DNA of 64,000 bases from positions 310,001 to 374,000 of the forward strand of contig JAHQJS010000006.1 of assembly GCA_019057385.1 (NCBI GenBank), written 5' to 3'. The position numbers and the translations under genes were made by a program. Source of the DNA: Candidatus Borrarchaeum weybense (GTDB taxonomy: Archaea > Asgardarchaeota > Sifarchaeia > Borrarchaeales > Borrarchaeaceae). The notes below the pieces were generated by a model. The model searched no databases. It worked only from the letters and a program-made list of their open reading frames with translations, and was not told the DNA's origin. Each line of letters begins with the position of its first letter. Within the stretch, counting starts at the first letter, position 1. This document shows positions 9,221 through 18,875 of the stretch, piece after piece.

Positions 9221-9586
9221 TTACAATGCTTTTATTTTTCCGATAATATTTTTAAGTAGTTTATCAGCATCTCCAGCATCAGTAATGGCAGCTGCAGCAG
9301 AAGGTACTTCTATTCCTGATGCCGTTCCAATCCCCATTTTAGTCGGAACATAGATATATGAGACATTCTTTTCTTCACATAGAAGTGGTAAGTGAGCTAC
9401 TATCTCAGGAGGATCTACATTCTCTGCAATAAGAACGAGTTTCGCTGTTCCACGTTCCACAACTTTGGTTGTCTCATTAGTTCCTTTAGAAATCTTTCCG
9501 GTGTCTCTTGCTGCCGCCAAAACTTCAAGGGCAGAATCTGCTAAATCTTTTGGTACGTCAAACTTTACATAAAATGGCTTAGACAT
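9221..9586 (-). CDS. rpl7ae: Ribosomal protein L7Ae (kink-turn binding protein)
   Basis: A 121-residue protein that binds kink-turns in rRNA, C/D and H/ACA guide RNAs and archaeal RNase P RNA. The RNA-binding core [13 protein letters not shown] and the [19 protein letters not shown] segment are intact. The ORF track starts at 9610, but that ATG lies inside a perfect inverted repeat; ATG 9586 (MSKPFYVKF) lies behind GAGGTG and matches homologues. S28e follows after 31 bases. The upstream hairpin may be an autoregulatory site. Confidence 0.94.
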   Translation of the reverse strand: MSKPFYVKFDVPKDLADSALEVLAAARDTGKISKGTNETTKVVERGTAKLVLIAENVDPPEIVAHLPLLCEEKNVSYIYVPTKMGIGTASGIEVPSAAAAITDAGDADKLLKNIIGKIKAL

Positions 9587-9606
9587 TTTTTCACACCTCG
9601 CTTCAT

Positions 9607-9635
9607 GCATTGCATTACAAGAGGAAATGCAATGC
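9607..9635 (-). promoter_or_regulatory. Perfect hairpin in the 5' leader of L7Ae, possible autoregulatory site
   Basis: On the coding strand the leader reads GCATTGCATT, a nine-base loop, then AATGCAATGC: ten perfect base pairs ending 21 bases before the L7Ae start codon. It is flanked on both sides by ATGA sequences, which could form a kink-turn-like internal loop. Archaeal L7Ae is known to control its own mRNA by binding kink-turns in its leader; that this element does so is inference. Confidence 0.55.
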
Positions 9636-9885
9636 TTTCATCCTTCATAAGTGATCATTTTTGTTTAACTTTACCTGTGATCATAGTTATTGTACTTTTT
9701 AAAAGCTTTTGTTCTAGTGACATAGTCTTCTTGATTAATTGATCTTTTTCAACAGCTGTAGGACTACCTGAACTACTCTACCTTTTTGGAAAGGGCATCT
9801 TTGCTGATTTCTAATAATTATTTTTTGAAATAAAAATTTAAAACTTAAAGAAAACCGAAATAGATTTTAAGAATAATTAAAAAAA

Positions 9886-11001
9886 CTATTTCTTAAATAA
9901 GCGTTTAGCAAACATGGAAATGTCAATTCCTCTTAATGTCAACCAGTTTGCACTGTTACCAGAAATGATAATGGGCACTTTTTTAAGATCTTCAATAGCA
10001 CGTGCTCCAGTGAGAAACATTGCACATTTCAATTCAGCGATAATACTATCTATAACAGATTTTACGGCTTCTACATCTCCACTGAAGGCAGGTTCTAGCA
10101 ATGGTGAGGCTATTCCTATGCCATCTGCACCTAGAGCAATCGCTTTGGCTATATCCATACCATTTCTTATTCCACCTGAAGCTATTATTTCTACTTGTGA
10201 AGTCGAATGTACTACTTCAACCGTGCTTACCACTGTTGGCAAGCCCCAGTCCCAGAATAATGTTCCAAGCCTTTTTAAACGTTCTAATCCTTGTTCCTCA
10301 GCACGATATACTTCAACTGCAGAAAAACTTGTTCCTCCTACTCCTTGGATGTCTATTCCAGCTACACCTGCCTTTTCAAGAAGATTGGCAGTTTCTCTAG
10401 AGATGCCTGCTCCAGTTTCTTTAGCAATTATTGGAACATCTAATTCATCTGCCAGTTTATTGATTGCTTGGATTACACCTAAATAGTTTGAGTCTCCTTC
10501 AGGTTGAATGGCTTCCTGTAATGCATTTAAATGGATTGCTAAAGCATTTCCATCAATCATTTCAATAACTTTTTTTGCCTCTTTTGCTCTGATAGTACCA
10601 TCTACCAATTGTGGTGCACCAATATTTCCAATTAAGAAAGCATCTGGCGCGTATTTTCTGGCTATAGAATATGTTATTTCTAATTGAGGGTTTTCTAGTG
10701 CTGCTCTTTGGCTTCCCAGACCGAGACCAACGCCAATTTCTTGTGCTGCAATTGCTAGGGTTTTGTTGATCTTTTCAGCAACTGGATGTCCACCTGTCAT
10801 TGCGCTAATAAAAATTGGAGCAGCAAATTCGTGTCCGAATAATTTGCTATTGGTTTTAATATTGGCTAAATCTGATTCTGGAAGTGCACTATGTACAAAA
10901 TCAATATCTTCGAATCCAGTAGATTTTTTCGTTTGGACATCCTTATCTAAACATATCTTGATATGATCTAGTTTTCTTGCTACTGTTGCCTGATTTTTCA
11001 A
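9886..11001 (-). CDS. fni: Isopentenyl-diphosphate delta-isomerase, type 2 (FMN-dependent)
   Basis: A 371-residue TIM-barrel flavoenzyme interconverting IPP and DMAPP. Visible signatures: RKLDHIKICLDKDV near the N-terminus, FISAMTGGH (FMN contact), GLGLGSQRAAL, HLNALQEAIQPEGD and IASGGIRNGMDIAKAIALGAD. It needs FMN and reductant, consistent with an anaerobe. It follows IPK by 27 bases on the same strand, so both late steps of the archaeal mevalonate pathway are probably co-transcribed. Confidence 0.95.
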   Translation of the reverse strand: MKNQATVARKLDHIKICLDKDVQTKKSTGFEDIDFVHSALPESDLANIKTNSKLFGHEFAAPIFISAMTGGHPVAEKINKTLAIAAQEIGVGLGLGSQRAALENPQLEITYSIARKYAPDAFLIGNIGAPQLVDGTIRAKEAKKVIEMIDGNALAIHLNALQEAIQPEGDSNYLGVIQAINKLADELDVPIIAKETGAGISRETANLLEKAGVAGIDIQGVGGTSFSAVEVYRAEEQGLERLKRLGTLFWDWGLPTVVSTVEVVHSTSQVEIIASGGIRNGMDIAKAIALGADGIGIASPLLEPAFSGDVEAVKSVIDSIIAELKCAMFLTGARAIEDLKKVPIIISGNSANWLTLRGIDISMFAKRLFKK

Positions 11002-11028
11002 TGCAAGAACCTCTATCTAATGTTTTTC

Positions 11029-11817
11029 TCATCGCGTGAAATAAGTGCCTACTACCTTTTTACCTTTTAAAACTTCTTCGATAATACCTGGCTTTGTTGC
11101 ATTGATTATTATAGCGTCCACGCCTTCTCTCATCAAAGGCTCAATTTCCTTTAACTTACCAAACATGCCGCCAGTAACGTCTGAGGCAACGGATTCTTTA
11201 GCTAATGAAAGCAAATTTTCAAAAGTATTAAGATTGATTTCAGGGATGAGTTTTTTGTCAGAATCCAACAAACCATCTACATTTGTTGCAAAAATCACTC
11301 TTTTTACGGAGAGTTCTTTTGCTAAGTAATTAACGATTTGATCACCGGATAATATCGCGATTCCTTGTGTAAGATCCATTACTGCATCTCCATAAAAGAC
11401 AGGAATAAAATCAAATTTCAATAAGTTTCTTGTTGGTTCAAGATCCATGTGTGCGATACGTCCACTATCAGTCAGGGTGCATGCGGAAGGCTGTACAGAA
11501 ACTACAGGAATTTCTTCTGCTAAAAATGTATCAACAATGGCCTTATTTAATGTCATCATTGCTCTTCTTGTTTCCGAGAAGCCAATTCTTTGACTTGGCG
11601 ATTGCCACCCCTTATGAATTTGATACTTATTGGCGATTGGATGACCAAAGGACCCCCCACCATGAACCAAAAGCAAATTTATGAAAGAAATTACTGTTAA
11701 AACCTCTTTGGCAATTCTTTGAATAGTTTTCGAATCTATTTGATTTTGTTTTGACTTATCTGTGATCACGCTACCGCCAAGTTTCAATATCGTCAAATTC
11801 TTGAGATATGTACTCAT
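11029..11817 (-). CDS. ipk: Isopentenyl phosphate kinase
   Basis: A 262-residue amino-acid-kinase-fold enzyme that phosphorylates isopentenyl phosphate to IPP, the last step of the archaeal version of the mevalonate pathway. It has KLGGSVITDK at the N-terminus, LLVHGGGSFGHP with the catalytic His that marks IPK, ILSGDQIVNYLA, and the nucleotide-binding VTGGMFGKLKEIEPL. It pairs with fni downstream. Confidence 0.93.
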   Translation of the reverse strand: MSTYLKNLTILKLGGSVITDKSKQNQIDSKTIQRIAKEVLTVISFINLLLVHGGGSFGHPIANKYQIHKGWQSPSQRIGFSETRRAMMTLNKAIVDTFLAEEIPVVSVQPSACTLTDSGRIAHMDLEPTRNLLKFDFIPVFYGDAVMDLTQGIAILSGDQIVNYLAKELSVKRVIFATNVDGLLDSDKKLIPEINLNTFENLLSLAKESVASDVTGGMFGKLKEIEPLMREGVDAIIINATKPGIIEEVLKGKKVVGTYFTR

Positions 11818-11986
11818 AACATCCCAGCAGAACTTTTGTTATCTAAATTGATAAACAAACTGTTTAGTAATATAAGCAAGTAGAATCACAAGCTAGACAA
11901 AGTGTATAATAAGATATCTTATGTTCAAATACTTTGACCAAACCTCTTCTAATCAACCCAGTCACTATTGAGTGGTTGCTATAATT

Positions 11987-14848
11987 TTATAATTCTAAGC
12001 TTTGGAAGCGTTCCTGAGTCAAAGCCTTGAATATGGCGACGTCTTTGATGGTTTGTGTTATTGATTCGCTAATGACTTGCGAACGTCCTCCTTGTTTTGT
12101 GATATGAAACACAGCGTCAGCTACACGCTCAAACTCAGAGTCATGAGTTACGACCAAAGTTTGTTTGGTGGGACGCGTCCGTTCGAATACCATGACAAGG
12201 TCTTTTCGGCGCTGTGTGTCAAGCATCGAGGTTGGTTCGTCTAAGATGAGAATATCTTGATTAGCTAACAAACGAGCAATTGCCATCCTGATAGAAATGC
12301 AAGCGATCACTTGTTCCCCTCCGCTCAACATGATTAGCGGTTCCGCTCGTCCTGAACGATGGATGAGCAAGTCGTAATCTTCCGTAATGGTAATTTTTTC
12401 GTACTCATCATTTCCTATTAGGTACGTGAAAATCTCCGTAGCATACTCAGATATTTCGTCCACATATTGCGTTCTAAGTATGGGAACAATTTCACGGCAG
12501 AACTGACGAACAATCGTAGCACTCTCGTATTTTAATTTCTCGGTATCTAATTTCGAGTCGATCCCTTTTAATTCTTTCATTTTCTCTTCGAGATCATGAA
12601 TACGATCCTCTTTTTCTGGAATCGATTTTTTGGCAAGGAAATCGATCTTTGTTTTTAATTCAGTTTGTTTGTGTTTTAAATTGTCTAATTCCTCTTCTAG
12701 TCGCTGGAATTCCGCGGAGTCAAACCTCTTTTGAAGGACATCTAATTGTTCTTTAGTTTTAGTATATTCGTCTTCGCATGCTTTATTCTCGCTACATTGC
12801 TTTTTTAAGTTTGAAATGTCAGATATGAGCAATATCAGTTTTTTGTATTGTTCTTCTTTCTCCTCTAATTGCTTTTTGTCCTCTGTGAGTTTTTTTTCGT
12901 CGAATTCCATTTCTAATTTCTTATATTGCTCCCGAAGGGTGTTGATTTCATTAGTACGGATTTTTATGGTTTCTTTGAGTTCAACTATCTGATGATACTC
13001 TTTCAGCATCTCTTTTTCAGAATTCAATCTCTCATACAACTGTTTAATTTTCTGATTGACCTCTTGAGTATTTATATCGCTCATTGGCAAATTTTCTAAA
13101 TTTTGCTGAGCGGTTTGCAATTCAGTTGTAAATTCTTCGATATTTGATTTTATAGACTCTATTTCTGAAACAATCAGGGAGAGTTTCGAAAACTTGCTTC
13201 TCTTGTTTTGCAAGTCTTCCATCACTTTTTTAGCGCTTTCTAGGGCATCTTCAATTAGTGCTTTCTTTTCTTCGATTTCTTGTTCCTTTATTTTAAGTTG
13301 TTCGATGAGATCATTTGATTCCTGAATAATTTTATTTTTGTGAGTACCTGTAACTTTTTGCTTACACTTTGGACAAGTTACGCCAGTTTTCAATTGTTCT
13401 ATCTCAAGTAATTCTTCATTAATTTCTTCAACTTTCTTTTGGACTTGATGTAGTTGATTACTTTCTTGTTCCCTTGTTGTCAAGAACTGTTCTATTTGCT
13501 GTTCAATCTTCTGTATTTCATTTTCAAAGTCAATTTCGTTAAGATTCTTGAAAATCATTTCCCAATTTTTTGATGATTTCGACGCCGCTTTTTCTTTTTT
13601 AGTGAGTTTTTTATTATTTTTTTGGATTTCCTTTGATAAATTATCTATTGTAGTTTTAAACTCAGTTCTACTGGTCTCGATTTCTTGAATTTCCTTTCTC
13701 AAGCTTTCAAGAGTAGCAATCTCTGATTCAATTGAATTACTCTCCCTTTCTAGAAAGTCTTCAATTTGTTCTTCTGAGATGGATTTTATTTCTGGTTTTT
13801 TTGAAACAAGATTTTCATGAGATTTAATCGATTTTTCAGTCGTTTTGTCAATATTTTTGCTCTCTTTCTCGATCTGTGCTCTCAGGTTTTTCAATTGAGA
13901 TTTTAGATCTTTTTGCTTCTCAATTTCTAACTTGATTTTTTCGGTAATTTCTTCAATAGTTGCTTTTTCAGAGTGAAATTGCGAAATTACATCTGCTAAA
14001 AAGTCGTCTTCAATAATCAGGGTGATATTCGTTAATTTTTCGATTTCTTGCTTGCTGTTTTCAATTTGATCCTTTATTCGGGATATATTCTCAAGTTGAG
14101 CGTCTTCTCTTGCAGTTAGTTCATTGATCAAGTCGTTGTCCTGTTTATACGATGAAAATTCTTCTTTTAAGTTTTTAATGATAGGTTTTATTATTTTTAA
14201 TTCTTCCTTATATGATTTCAATTCTTCTTTTAGATTTTTAAGATCCTCCTGCTCGTCGGGAAGTTTTTCAACATCACTAGCCCATTCATTCCTAATTTTT
14301 TCATACTCTTTGATACTAATTTCTGCCGCTTTTGTGATTTCACGAAGTTTTTCGAACAATTCTTGGAACGTTGCAAATCCTAGAAGTTTATCAAACAACC
14401 ATTTCCTCTTACTTGGCTGCTCCGAAGCAATCTGAGATATTTCCCCTTGAGGTATATATACAATGTTCCCGAATGCGTTAGCACTAACTCCAAGCAACTT
14501 TTCAATTTCTTGTGTGACAGTTTTTGACTTTTCGGCTACGATCTTGTTGGGATGACGATGAAGTGTGGCTTCAGAACCACTTCGCCTAATTTTCCTTCCC
14601 ACTAAATAACGTTTTCCGTCGACTGAGAAGGTTAGAGACAAGTCAGAAGATGTTTCCCCCATTCGGATCAAGAACTCTGCTTTCTTGTTCGGTACACTTC
14701 CAAATAAAGAGTACATGATAGCCTCAAAGATTGAGGTCTTTCCGGCACCGTTATCACCTATGATTATATTATGTCCTTCTAAAAAGTCAAATTCAGCATC
14801 CACATAGGTCTTGAAATTTTTCATAGACAACTTTTCAATCAATAGCAC
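11987..14848 (-). CDS. rad50: DNA double-strand break repair ATPase Rad50
   Basis: A 953-residue SMC-like ATPase. The N-terminal Walker A is GDNGAGKTS; about 700 residues of Lys/Glu/Gln-rich coiled coil follow, broken by the zinc hook CPKC near residue 491. The C-terminal lobe has the ABC signature LSGGEQ and Walker B LILDEPTSMLD. With Mre11 it tethers and processes broken DNA ends. The start ATG lies 11 bases after the mre11 stop. NurA and HerA, often clustered with this pair in archaea, are not here. Confidence 0.97.
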   Translation of the reverse strand: MLLIEKLSMKNFKTYVDAEFDFLEGHNIIIGDNGAGKTSIFEAIMYSLFGSVPNKKAEFLIRMGETSSDLSLTFSVDGKRYLVGRKIRRSGSEATLHRHPNKIVAEKSKTVTQEIEKLLGVSANAFGNIVYIPQGEISQIASEQPSKRKWLFDKLLGFATFQELFEKLREITKAAEISIKEYEKIRNEWASDVEKLPDEQEDLKNLKEELKSYKEELKIIKPIIKNLKEEFSSYKQDNDLINELTAREDAQLENISRIKDQIENSKQEIEKLTNITLIIEDDFLADVISQFHSEKATIEEITEKIKLEIEKQKDLKSQLKNLRAQIEKESKNIDKTTEKSIKSHENLVSKKPEIKSISEEQIEDFLERESNSIESEIATLESLRKEIQEIETSRTEFKTTIDNLSKEIQKNNKKLTKKEKAASKSSKNWEMIFKNLNEIDFENEIQKIEQQIEQFLTTREQESNQLHQVQKKVEEINEELLEIEQLKTGVTCPKCKQKVTGTHKNKIIQESNDLIEQLKIKEQEIEEKKALIEDALESAKKVMEDLQNKRSKFSKLSLIVSEIESIKSNIEEFTTELQTAQQNLENLPMSDINTQEVNQKIKQLYERLNSEKEMLKEYHQIVELKETIKIRTNEINTLREQYKKLEMEFDEKKLTEDKKQLEEKEEQYKKLILLISDISNLKKQCSENKACEDEYTKTKEQLDVLQKRFDSAEFQRLEEELDNLKHKQTELKTKIDFLAKKSIPEKEDRIHDLEEKMKELKGIDSKLDTEKLKYESATIVRQFCREIVPILRTQYVDEISEYATEIFTYLIGNDEYEKITITEDYDLLIHRSGRAEPLIMLSGGEQVIACISIRMAIARLLANQDILILDEPTSMLDTQRRKDLVMVFERTRPTKQTLVVTHDSEFERVADAVFHITKQGGRSQVISESITQTIKDVAIFKALTQERFQSLEL

Positions 14849-14859
14849 ATCTTTCCCTC

Positions 14860-16098
14860 CTACTCCTGCGATTTTTGGATTTTCTTAACAAATTTGTCGA
14901 ATACATCTTCGTATAAATTGTAGTTCCTGTCTTCTGTAATTTTGATAAGTTTTTCAACAAAGGAAAGATAGGGTGGTATCTCTTTTTCAGGCATCTTGAA
15001 TTGCTCTCTCAGAACATCTTCGTATGCGTCTCTTCTTGATTGAGGTTTCCAGGTAACTGTAGAGATAGACTTAAATTTAGAGATGATATCGGCATGGAAT
15101 GCTTTTGTGATCTTATTGCGGAATCTTTGTAGATTGACGAATGGGTGTTCCATGCCCTCATATGAACCAGAGAAAACAAACTTTAGGATAGCGTTGTGCG
15201 TATCGTTCTCGATCAAAATTCTTTCAGTCTTGTTCCTGATCGATTCAAGTTCCATCTGATCGAATTCTGTACGAACCTGGCGTTTTGGGCGGACTTTATA
15301 TGTGATATATTTTGTATCTAACTTCCATGACATCTGCGATTCATCGCAATAAGAGATAACGGAGTAAAATCCCTTTTCATCAGCGAATTCATTTTCGCTT
15401 GAAGATTGCCATTCTGTCGAACTTACGTGTTCCGTTGAGCCTGGGCAGTAAAGACGAAGTTCTGGATCTTCGTATCGCATATGATAATGTCCAGCAGCAA
15501 CGTAATCGAATAAATGAGGTAATTGGCGTTTTCGAAGGTCAACATTTCCCCTCATTCCTTCGAAATATGCATGGATCATTAATATCTTTGGTACATCAGT
15601 TCTTTCCAACTCCTCGCGATAATTATTAAGTAATTCCATTAATGCCTTACTTGTACGCTTTCCATAATATTGAATTCCCAAGATGAGTGCAATTTCTCTT
15701 CCATTCTTCATAACGGGTATACATTCATCCTGAATATAAGTCAGCAGCTCCATATCCTCAAGAAAGTCGAGGATATCTCCCCCATATTTTTTATCCCTAG
15801 AATAAGTGGTGTCGTGATTTCCCTGAATTATATAAAGTGGTATCCCCTTTGACTTTATTTTAGAAAGTATATGTATGGCTTGTCGGAGCTCGGGAGCGCC
15901 TGGACGCGAAGTTTCAAACATATCTCCAGTAAAAAGAATGAAATCAGGCGATTCATCAAGGGCGATGTCTACTGCCTTGTTGAAGGCGAGCGCAAAATCG
16001 TCAAATCTATCTATTAAATTATATTGGCGATTTCCAAGATGGGCGTCGGATATGTGACACCATTTAATTGGAGACTCGATCACAAGAATCACTCCCAA
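14860..16098 (-). CDS. mre11: DNA double-strand break repair nuclease Mre11
   Basis: A 412-residue metallophosphoesterase nuclease. Motifs in order: HISDAHLGNRQY, LFTGDMFETSRP, IIQGNHDT, MIHAYFEG and AAGHYHMRY, covering the two-Mn site, then the capping domain and a C-terminal helical part that contacts Rad50. The ORF begins with a short non-conserved MGVILVIESP before IKWCHISD, so a start a few codons downstream is possible. Overlap-free operon with rad50. Confidence 0.96.
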   Translation of the reverse strand: MGVILVIESPIKWCHISDAHLGNRQYNLIDRFDDFALAFNKAVDIALDESPDFILFTGDMFETSRPGAPELRQAIHILSKIKSKGIPLYIIQGNHDTTYSRDKKYGGDILDFLEDMELLTYIQDECIPVMKNGREIALILGIQYYGKRTSKALMELLNNYREELERTDVPKILMIHAYFEGMRGNVDLRKRQLPHLFDYVAAGHYHMRYEDPELRLYCPGSTEHVSSTEWQSSSENEFADEKGFYSVISYCDESQMSWKLDTKYITYKVRPKRQVRTEFDQMELESIRNKTERILIENDTHNAILKFVFSGSYEGMEHPFVNLQRFRNKITKAFHADIISKFKSISTVTWKPQSRRDAYEDVLREQFKMPEKEIPPYLSFVEKLIKITEDRNYNLYEDVFDKFVKKIQKSQE

Positions 16099-16188
16099 AG
16101 TTTTTTTTTAAATTTTGCACAAATATTAAATCATTAACATATCAATTTCACATTTCTATAAGATCACTGCTCCTAATAGTGAAAAGAA

Positions 16189-17721
16189 TTATATTTCTAG
16201 CTGTAATTTTCTTTCTTTTTCTTCTTCTACGGCGGAAGCGAAGACAGCCCGAGTTCTTGCCCATTGACGAATACTATCAACCTTTTCTTTCATAGTTTTG
16301 GAAAGAGGAACAGTTTTATCAACACCTTTAAGTACATCTTCTGCTTCAAGTTCTCGTTCTTCGGCAAAAGCATCATACATCGCTGAAATGATCGCTTCTT
16401 CTATTTCTGCACCGCTAAAACCGTTTGTTTTTGTGGCTATCGTTTCAACATCGAATTTAGCAGGATCACGTCTCCGTTTCGCGAGATGTATCCGAATGAT
16501 TTCTTTTCTTTCATCTACAGATGGAAGATCAATGAAGAAGATCTCATCAAATCTGCCTTTTCTTAAGAGCTCTGGGGGCATGATTTCGATATTATTCGCG
16601 GTTGCTATGACAAAAACAGGAGATTCCTTTTCTTGTAACCATGTTATAAAACTACCAAATACCCTAGCTGTAACACCAGAATCTGTTTGACCTGAGCTTT
16701 GAACACCAGACAATCCTTTCTCGATCTCATCAATCCACAATATAGCAGGTGCGATCGATTCTGCCATATTGAGGGCTCTACGGACGTTTGCTTCAGAAGA
16801 ACCTACGACTCCGCTAAAGATTTTGCCAACATCAAGTCGCAATAGGGGAAGTTTCCAAAGGGAAGCTACTGCTTTTGCGGTAAGAGATTTACCGCACCCT
16901 TGAACGCCTATAAGGAGTATACCTTTAGGTTGTGGAAGGCCATAGTTTCGTGCTTTTTCGGTGAATGCTCTAGTCCTTTTTTTGACCCATTCTTTCAAGT
17001 TTTCCAATCCACCGACATTTTCCATTTTTTCAGTGGAATGAAAGTATTCAAGGATTCCCGATTTCCGGATAATTTGTTCTTTTTCACTGATAATTAACTC
17101 GGGGTCAAATGTTTTTTTGACAACAAGAGACTTAGCAAATACATTTTCTGCTTCGTCCATGGTCAATCCCAAGGCTGACTTAAGAATCTGCTCACGAGTA
17201 AGGTCATCCAAATTAACATCAACCTTTGGATTGTCTTTCACCGAATTAATTATCCCTCTGAGTATACGCTCTAGCGTTTTCAAGCTGGGAAGTTGGTAAT
17301 CAATTACAGTAATTAATTTTTCCAATTCAACTGGTATTTCTAGCACTGGAGAGACAACAATTATCGTCTTATTAGATTTTTTCACCTCTTCGGCGCAATC
17401 TCGTAATCTTCGGATGACTTGTGGATCTTTTAAGTAAGGATGAAAATCTTTTAAAACGAAAAGTAAGGGTCTCTGGACACTATACACATAATCAAGCGCA
17501 GTCAGAGGATCTCTCACAGAATTATCGATTTCTTTTCCTGATTGTGTTTTTATACCCTCTGTGATTGACCAGCAGAACATTTCTTTTTCCCTTTCTTGAG
17601 CAACCTCAGAAAGACTTTCTAAGACCCTCCCTTCTTCCCAAGAGACGATATATATCACAGGATACCTCGCTCTGACCAAAATTTCGATTTCATTTTTCGA
17701 ATAAGAGTCGATCTTGTTCAT
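16189..17721 (-). CDS. ycf46: Ycf46-like AAA ATPase
   Basis: About 510 residues. The N-terminal half (ILVRARYPVIYIVSWEEGRVLESL, then RPLLFVLKDFHPYL) is a degenerate P-loop-like domain characteristic of the Ycf46 family. The C-terminal half is a full AAA module with Walker A GVQGCGKS, Walker B AILWIDEIEKG, sensor ATANN and arginine finger region ELLRKGRFDE. Ycf46 occurs in cyanobacteria, plastids and other bacteria; its biochemical role is unclear. Start 17721 is favoured over 17739 because AAGGAG precedes it. It follows ycf35, DUF2997 and a small DUF2997-like gene, all overlapping, so the four form one operon. Confidence 0.88.
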   Translation of the reverse strand: MNKIDSYSKNEIEILVRARYPVIYIVSWEEGRVLESLSEVAQEREKEMFCWSITEGIKTQSGKEIDNSVRDPLTALDYVYSVQRPLLFVLKDFHPYLKDPQVIRRLRDCAEEVKKSNKTIIVVSPVLEIPVELEKLITVIDYQLPSLKTLERILRGIINSVKDNPKVDVNLDDLTREQILKSALGLTMDEAENVFAKSLVVKKTFDPELIISEKEQIIRKSGILEYFHSTEKMENVGGLENLKEWVKKRTRAFTEKARNYGLPQPKGILLIGVQGCGKSLTAKAVASLWKLPLLRLDVGKIFSGVVGSSEANVRRALNMAESIAPAILWIDEIEKGLSGVQSSGQTDSGVTARVFGSFITWLQEKESPVFVIATANNIEIMPPELLRKGRFDEIFFIDLPSVDERKEIIRIHLAKRRRDPAKFDVETIATKTNGFSGAEIEEAIISAMYDAFAEERELEAEDVLKGVDKTVPLSKTMKEKVDSIRQWARTRAVFASAVEEEKERKLQLEI

Positions 17722-17884
17722 TTTTCGTTTCTCCTTCATTTTTACAAGTTAATCCAGATAAGGACACGACGAGCGGCACGAGGGATCCTGGCAAATCACA
17801 AATCGTGACCGTTCCGTCTGGATCAATATAGATATCCGTCTTAATAAGAAACTCTAGTTCTGGTATGTGATTCCTCCTCTTCAT
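17690..17884 (-). CDS. Small DUF2997-like protein between DUF2997 and ycf46
   Basis: About 64 residues. Its core TDIYIDPDGTVTICDLPG resembles the beta-hairpin of the preceding DUF2997 protein (EIMIDPNGNVNIKVKG), so it may be a diverged duplicate. The second half, SLVPLVVSLSGLTCKNEGE, is different. It overlaps the end of DUF2997 and the start of ycf46, which argues for coupled translation. The start is uncertain: the track uses 17917, ATG 17884 lies inside an AGGAGG-containing stretch. No function can be assigned from sequence. Confidence 0.6.
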   Translation of the reverse strand: MKRRNHIPELEFLIKTDIYIDPDGTVTICDLPGSLVPLVVSLSGLTCKNEGETKNEQDRLLFEK

Positions 17885-18044
17885 AATATTCTGATGTATA
17901 TTCTCTCTCTTCGACATCTCCTAACTCATCCTCCAGGAACTTGGTCGCATCAATGCATCCTTTCCCTTTTACTCCCTTAACTTTGATGTTCACATTGCCA
18001 TTCGGGTCTATCATTATTTCAAGTTCGGTTGTTTTTACACCCAT
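17841..18044 (-). CDS. DUF2997 protein of the ycf35-ycf46 module
   Basis: A 67-residue protein: ELEIMIDPNGNVNIKVKGVKGKGCIDATKFLEDELGD is the DUF2997 pattern (a short beta-hairpin, then a Gly-Cys turn and an acidic helix), ending in a Glu-rich tail. In bacteria DUF2997 genes sit next to ycf35 and ycf46, as here. The start ATGGGTGTAA overlaps the ycf35 stop, so the two are translationally coupled. Function unknown. Confidence 0.8.
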   Translation of the reverse strand: MGVKTTELEIMIDPNGNVNIKVKGVKGKGCIDATKFLEDELGDVEEREYTSEYYEEEESHTRTRVSY

Positions 18045-18421
18045 TGTCTTCTCACCACAGTTAACTTAATTTCATTATTTTCTGTTAATGTTTCGTTAGT
18101 GACTGAATATCCTTTTTTCTTTACCTCAGCTATGATTTTGTGGTAACTGTATCGTTGCGTTAGTTTTTGCAGAAACTCATTTCTATTTATCTTAATCCCA
18201 TACCAATCTGCAACGATTTCGATTTCTCCTGTTGCGCTTTTTCTCAATCCGATGTCATAACCTCGCGATGTAGTGATTTTAAGTTCAGCTTGAGTTTTTC
18301 TGCCACCATAACCTCTTGTTAGAACTTCTCCTTCTATAAAATTATAATTAAGATCCTTTAAAGACTTCTTTATTGCATCCATATCGGTTAGTTTTGTTTT
18401 AATGGTAGTAAAATGTGACAT
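18035..18421 (-). CDS. ycf35: Ycf35-like protein (DUF1257)
   Basis: A 128-residue protein starting MSHFTTIKTKLTDMDAIKKSL, the hallmark start of DUF1257/Ycf35. Conserved ADWYGI and the C-terminal YGYHKIxxEV-type segment (here YSYHKIIAEVKKKGY) are present. The track ORF begins 24 codons upstream, but homologues start at MSHF and a G-rich GGGGGTAGG precedes it. First gene of the module; function unknown in any organism that I know of. Confidence 0.87.
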   Translation of the reverse strand: MSHFTTIKTKLTDMDAIKKSLKDLNYNFIEGEVLTRGYGGRKTQAELKITTSRGYDIGLRKSATGEIEIVADWYGIKINRNEFLQKLTQRYSYHKIIAEVKKKGYSVTNETLTENNEIKLTVVRRQWV

Positions 18422-18875
18422 TTTTTTCCTACCCCCATAATTATTATTTAAAATAGTTCGTCCACTTAAAGAGTAAAAGGTAGTACCTATCATGATTTGT
18501 TTAGTATTAAAACAATATAGGGTACCTTTACAGAAGATATCTTCCCTTGTAGGTATAAAATGATAGAGAGAGTATGCAAAAAGTAATTCTATCTGAAAGT
18601 GTTTTTCTTCAGAATATTTTGAGGAGGCCTATTATTAACCATATATTCTCAGTTTTAATAATATACGAAAACGAGTAGATATTCTTGTTTATCGTGAAAT
18701 TTACCAACCATAAAAACTGTTCATTCTTTAGCGCGCAATTTTTTGATTAATGAAACATAATAGCATTATCTAATTTTGAAAAAATCATGAAAACACAATC
18801 AATTAACTCAGTACCTTTAGTTAATCATGAATGATCAATGAAGCATTAAAAGAATAATAGTAGAAACAGCAGTCT
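18422..18875. other. Intergenic region between S2 and the ycf35 operon
   Basis: 454 bases of AT-rich sequence. It must hold the promoter of the ycf35 operon and the end of the S2 transcript, both on the minus strand. I see no tRNA, repeat or convincing small gene in it. Confidence 0.4.

Noticed and set aside
18422-18875. Search for a tRNA or other stable RNA in the longest gaps (18.4, 22.5, 37.0 and 51.5 kb)
   Set aside because: No cloverleaf with GGTTC-type T-loop or comparable structure could be traced by eye in any of them.
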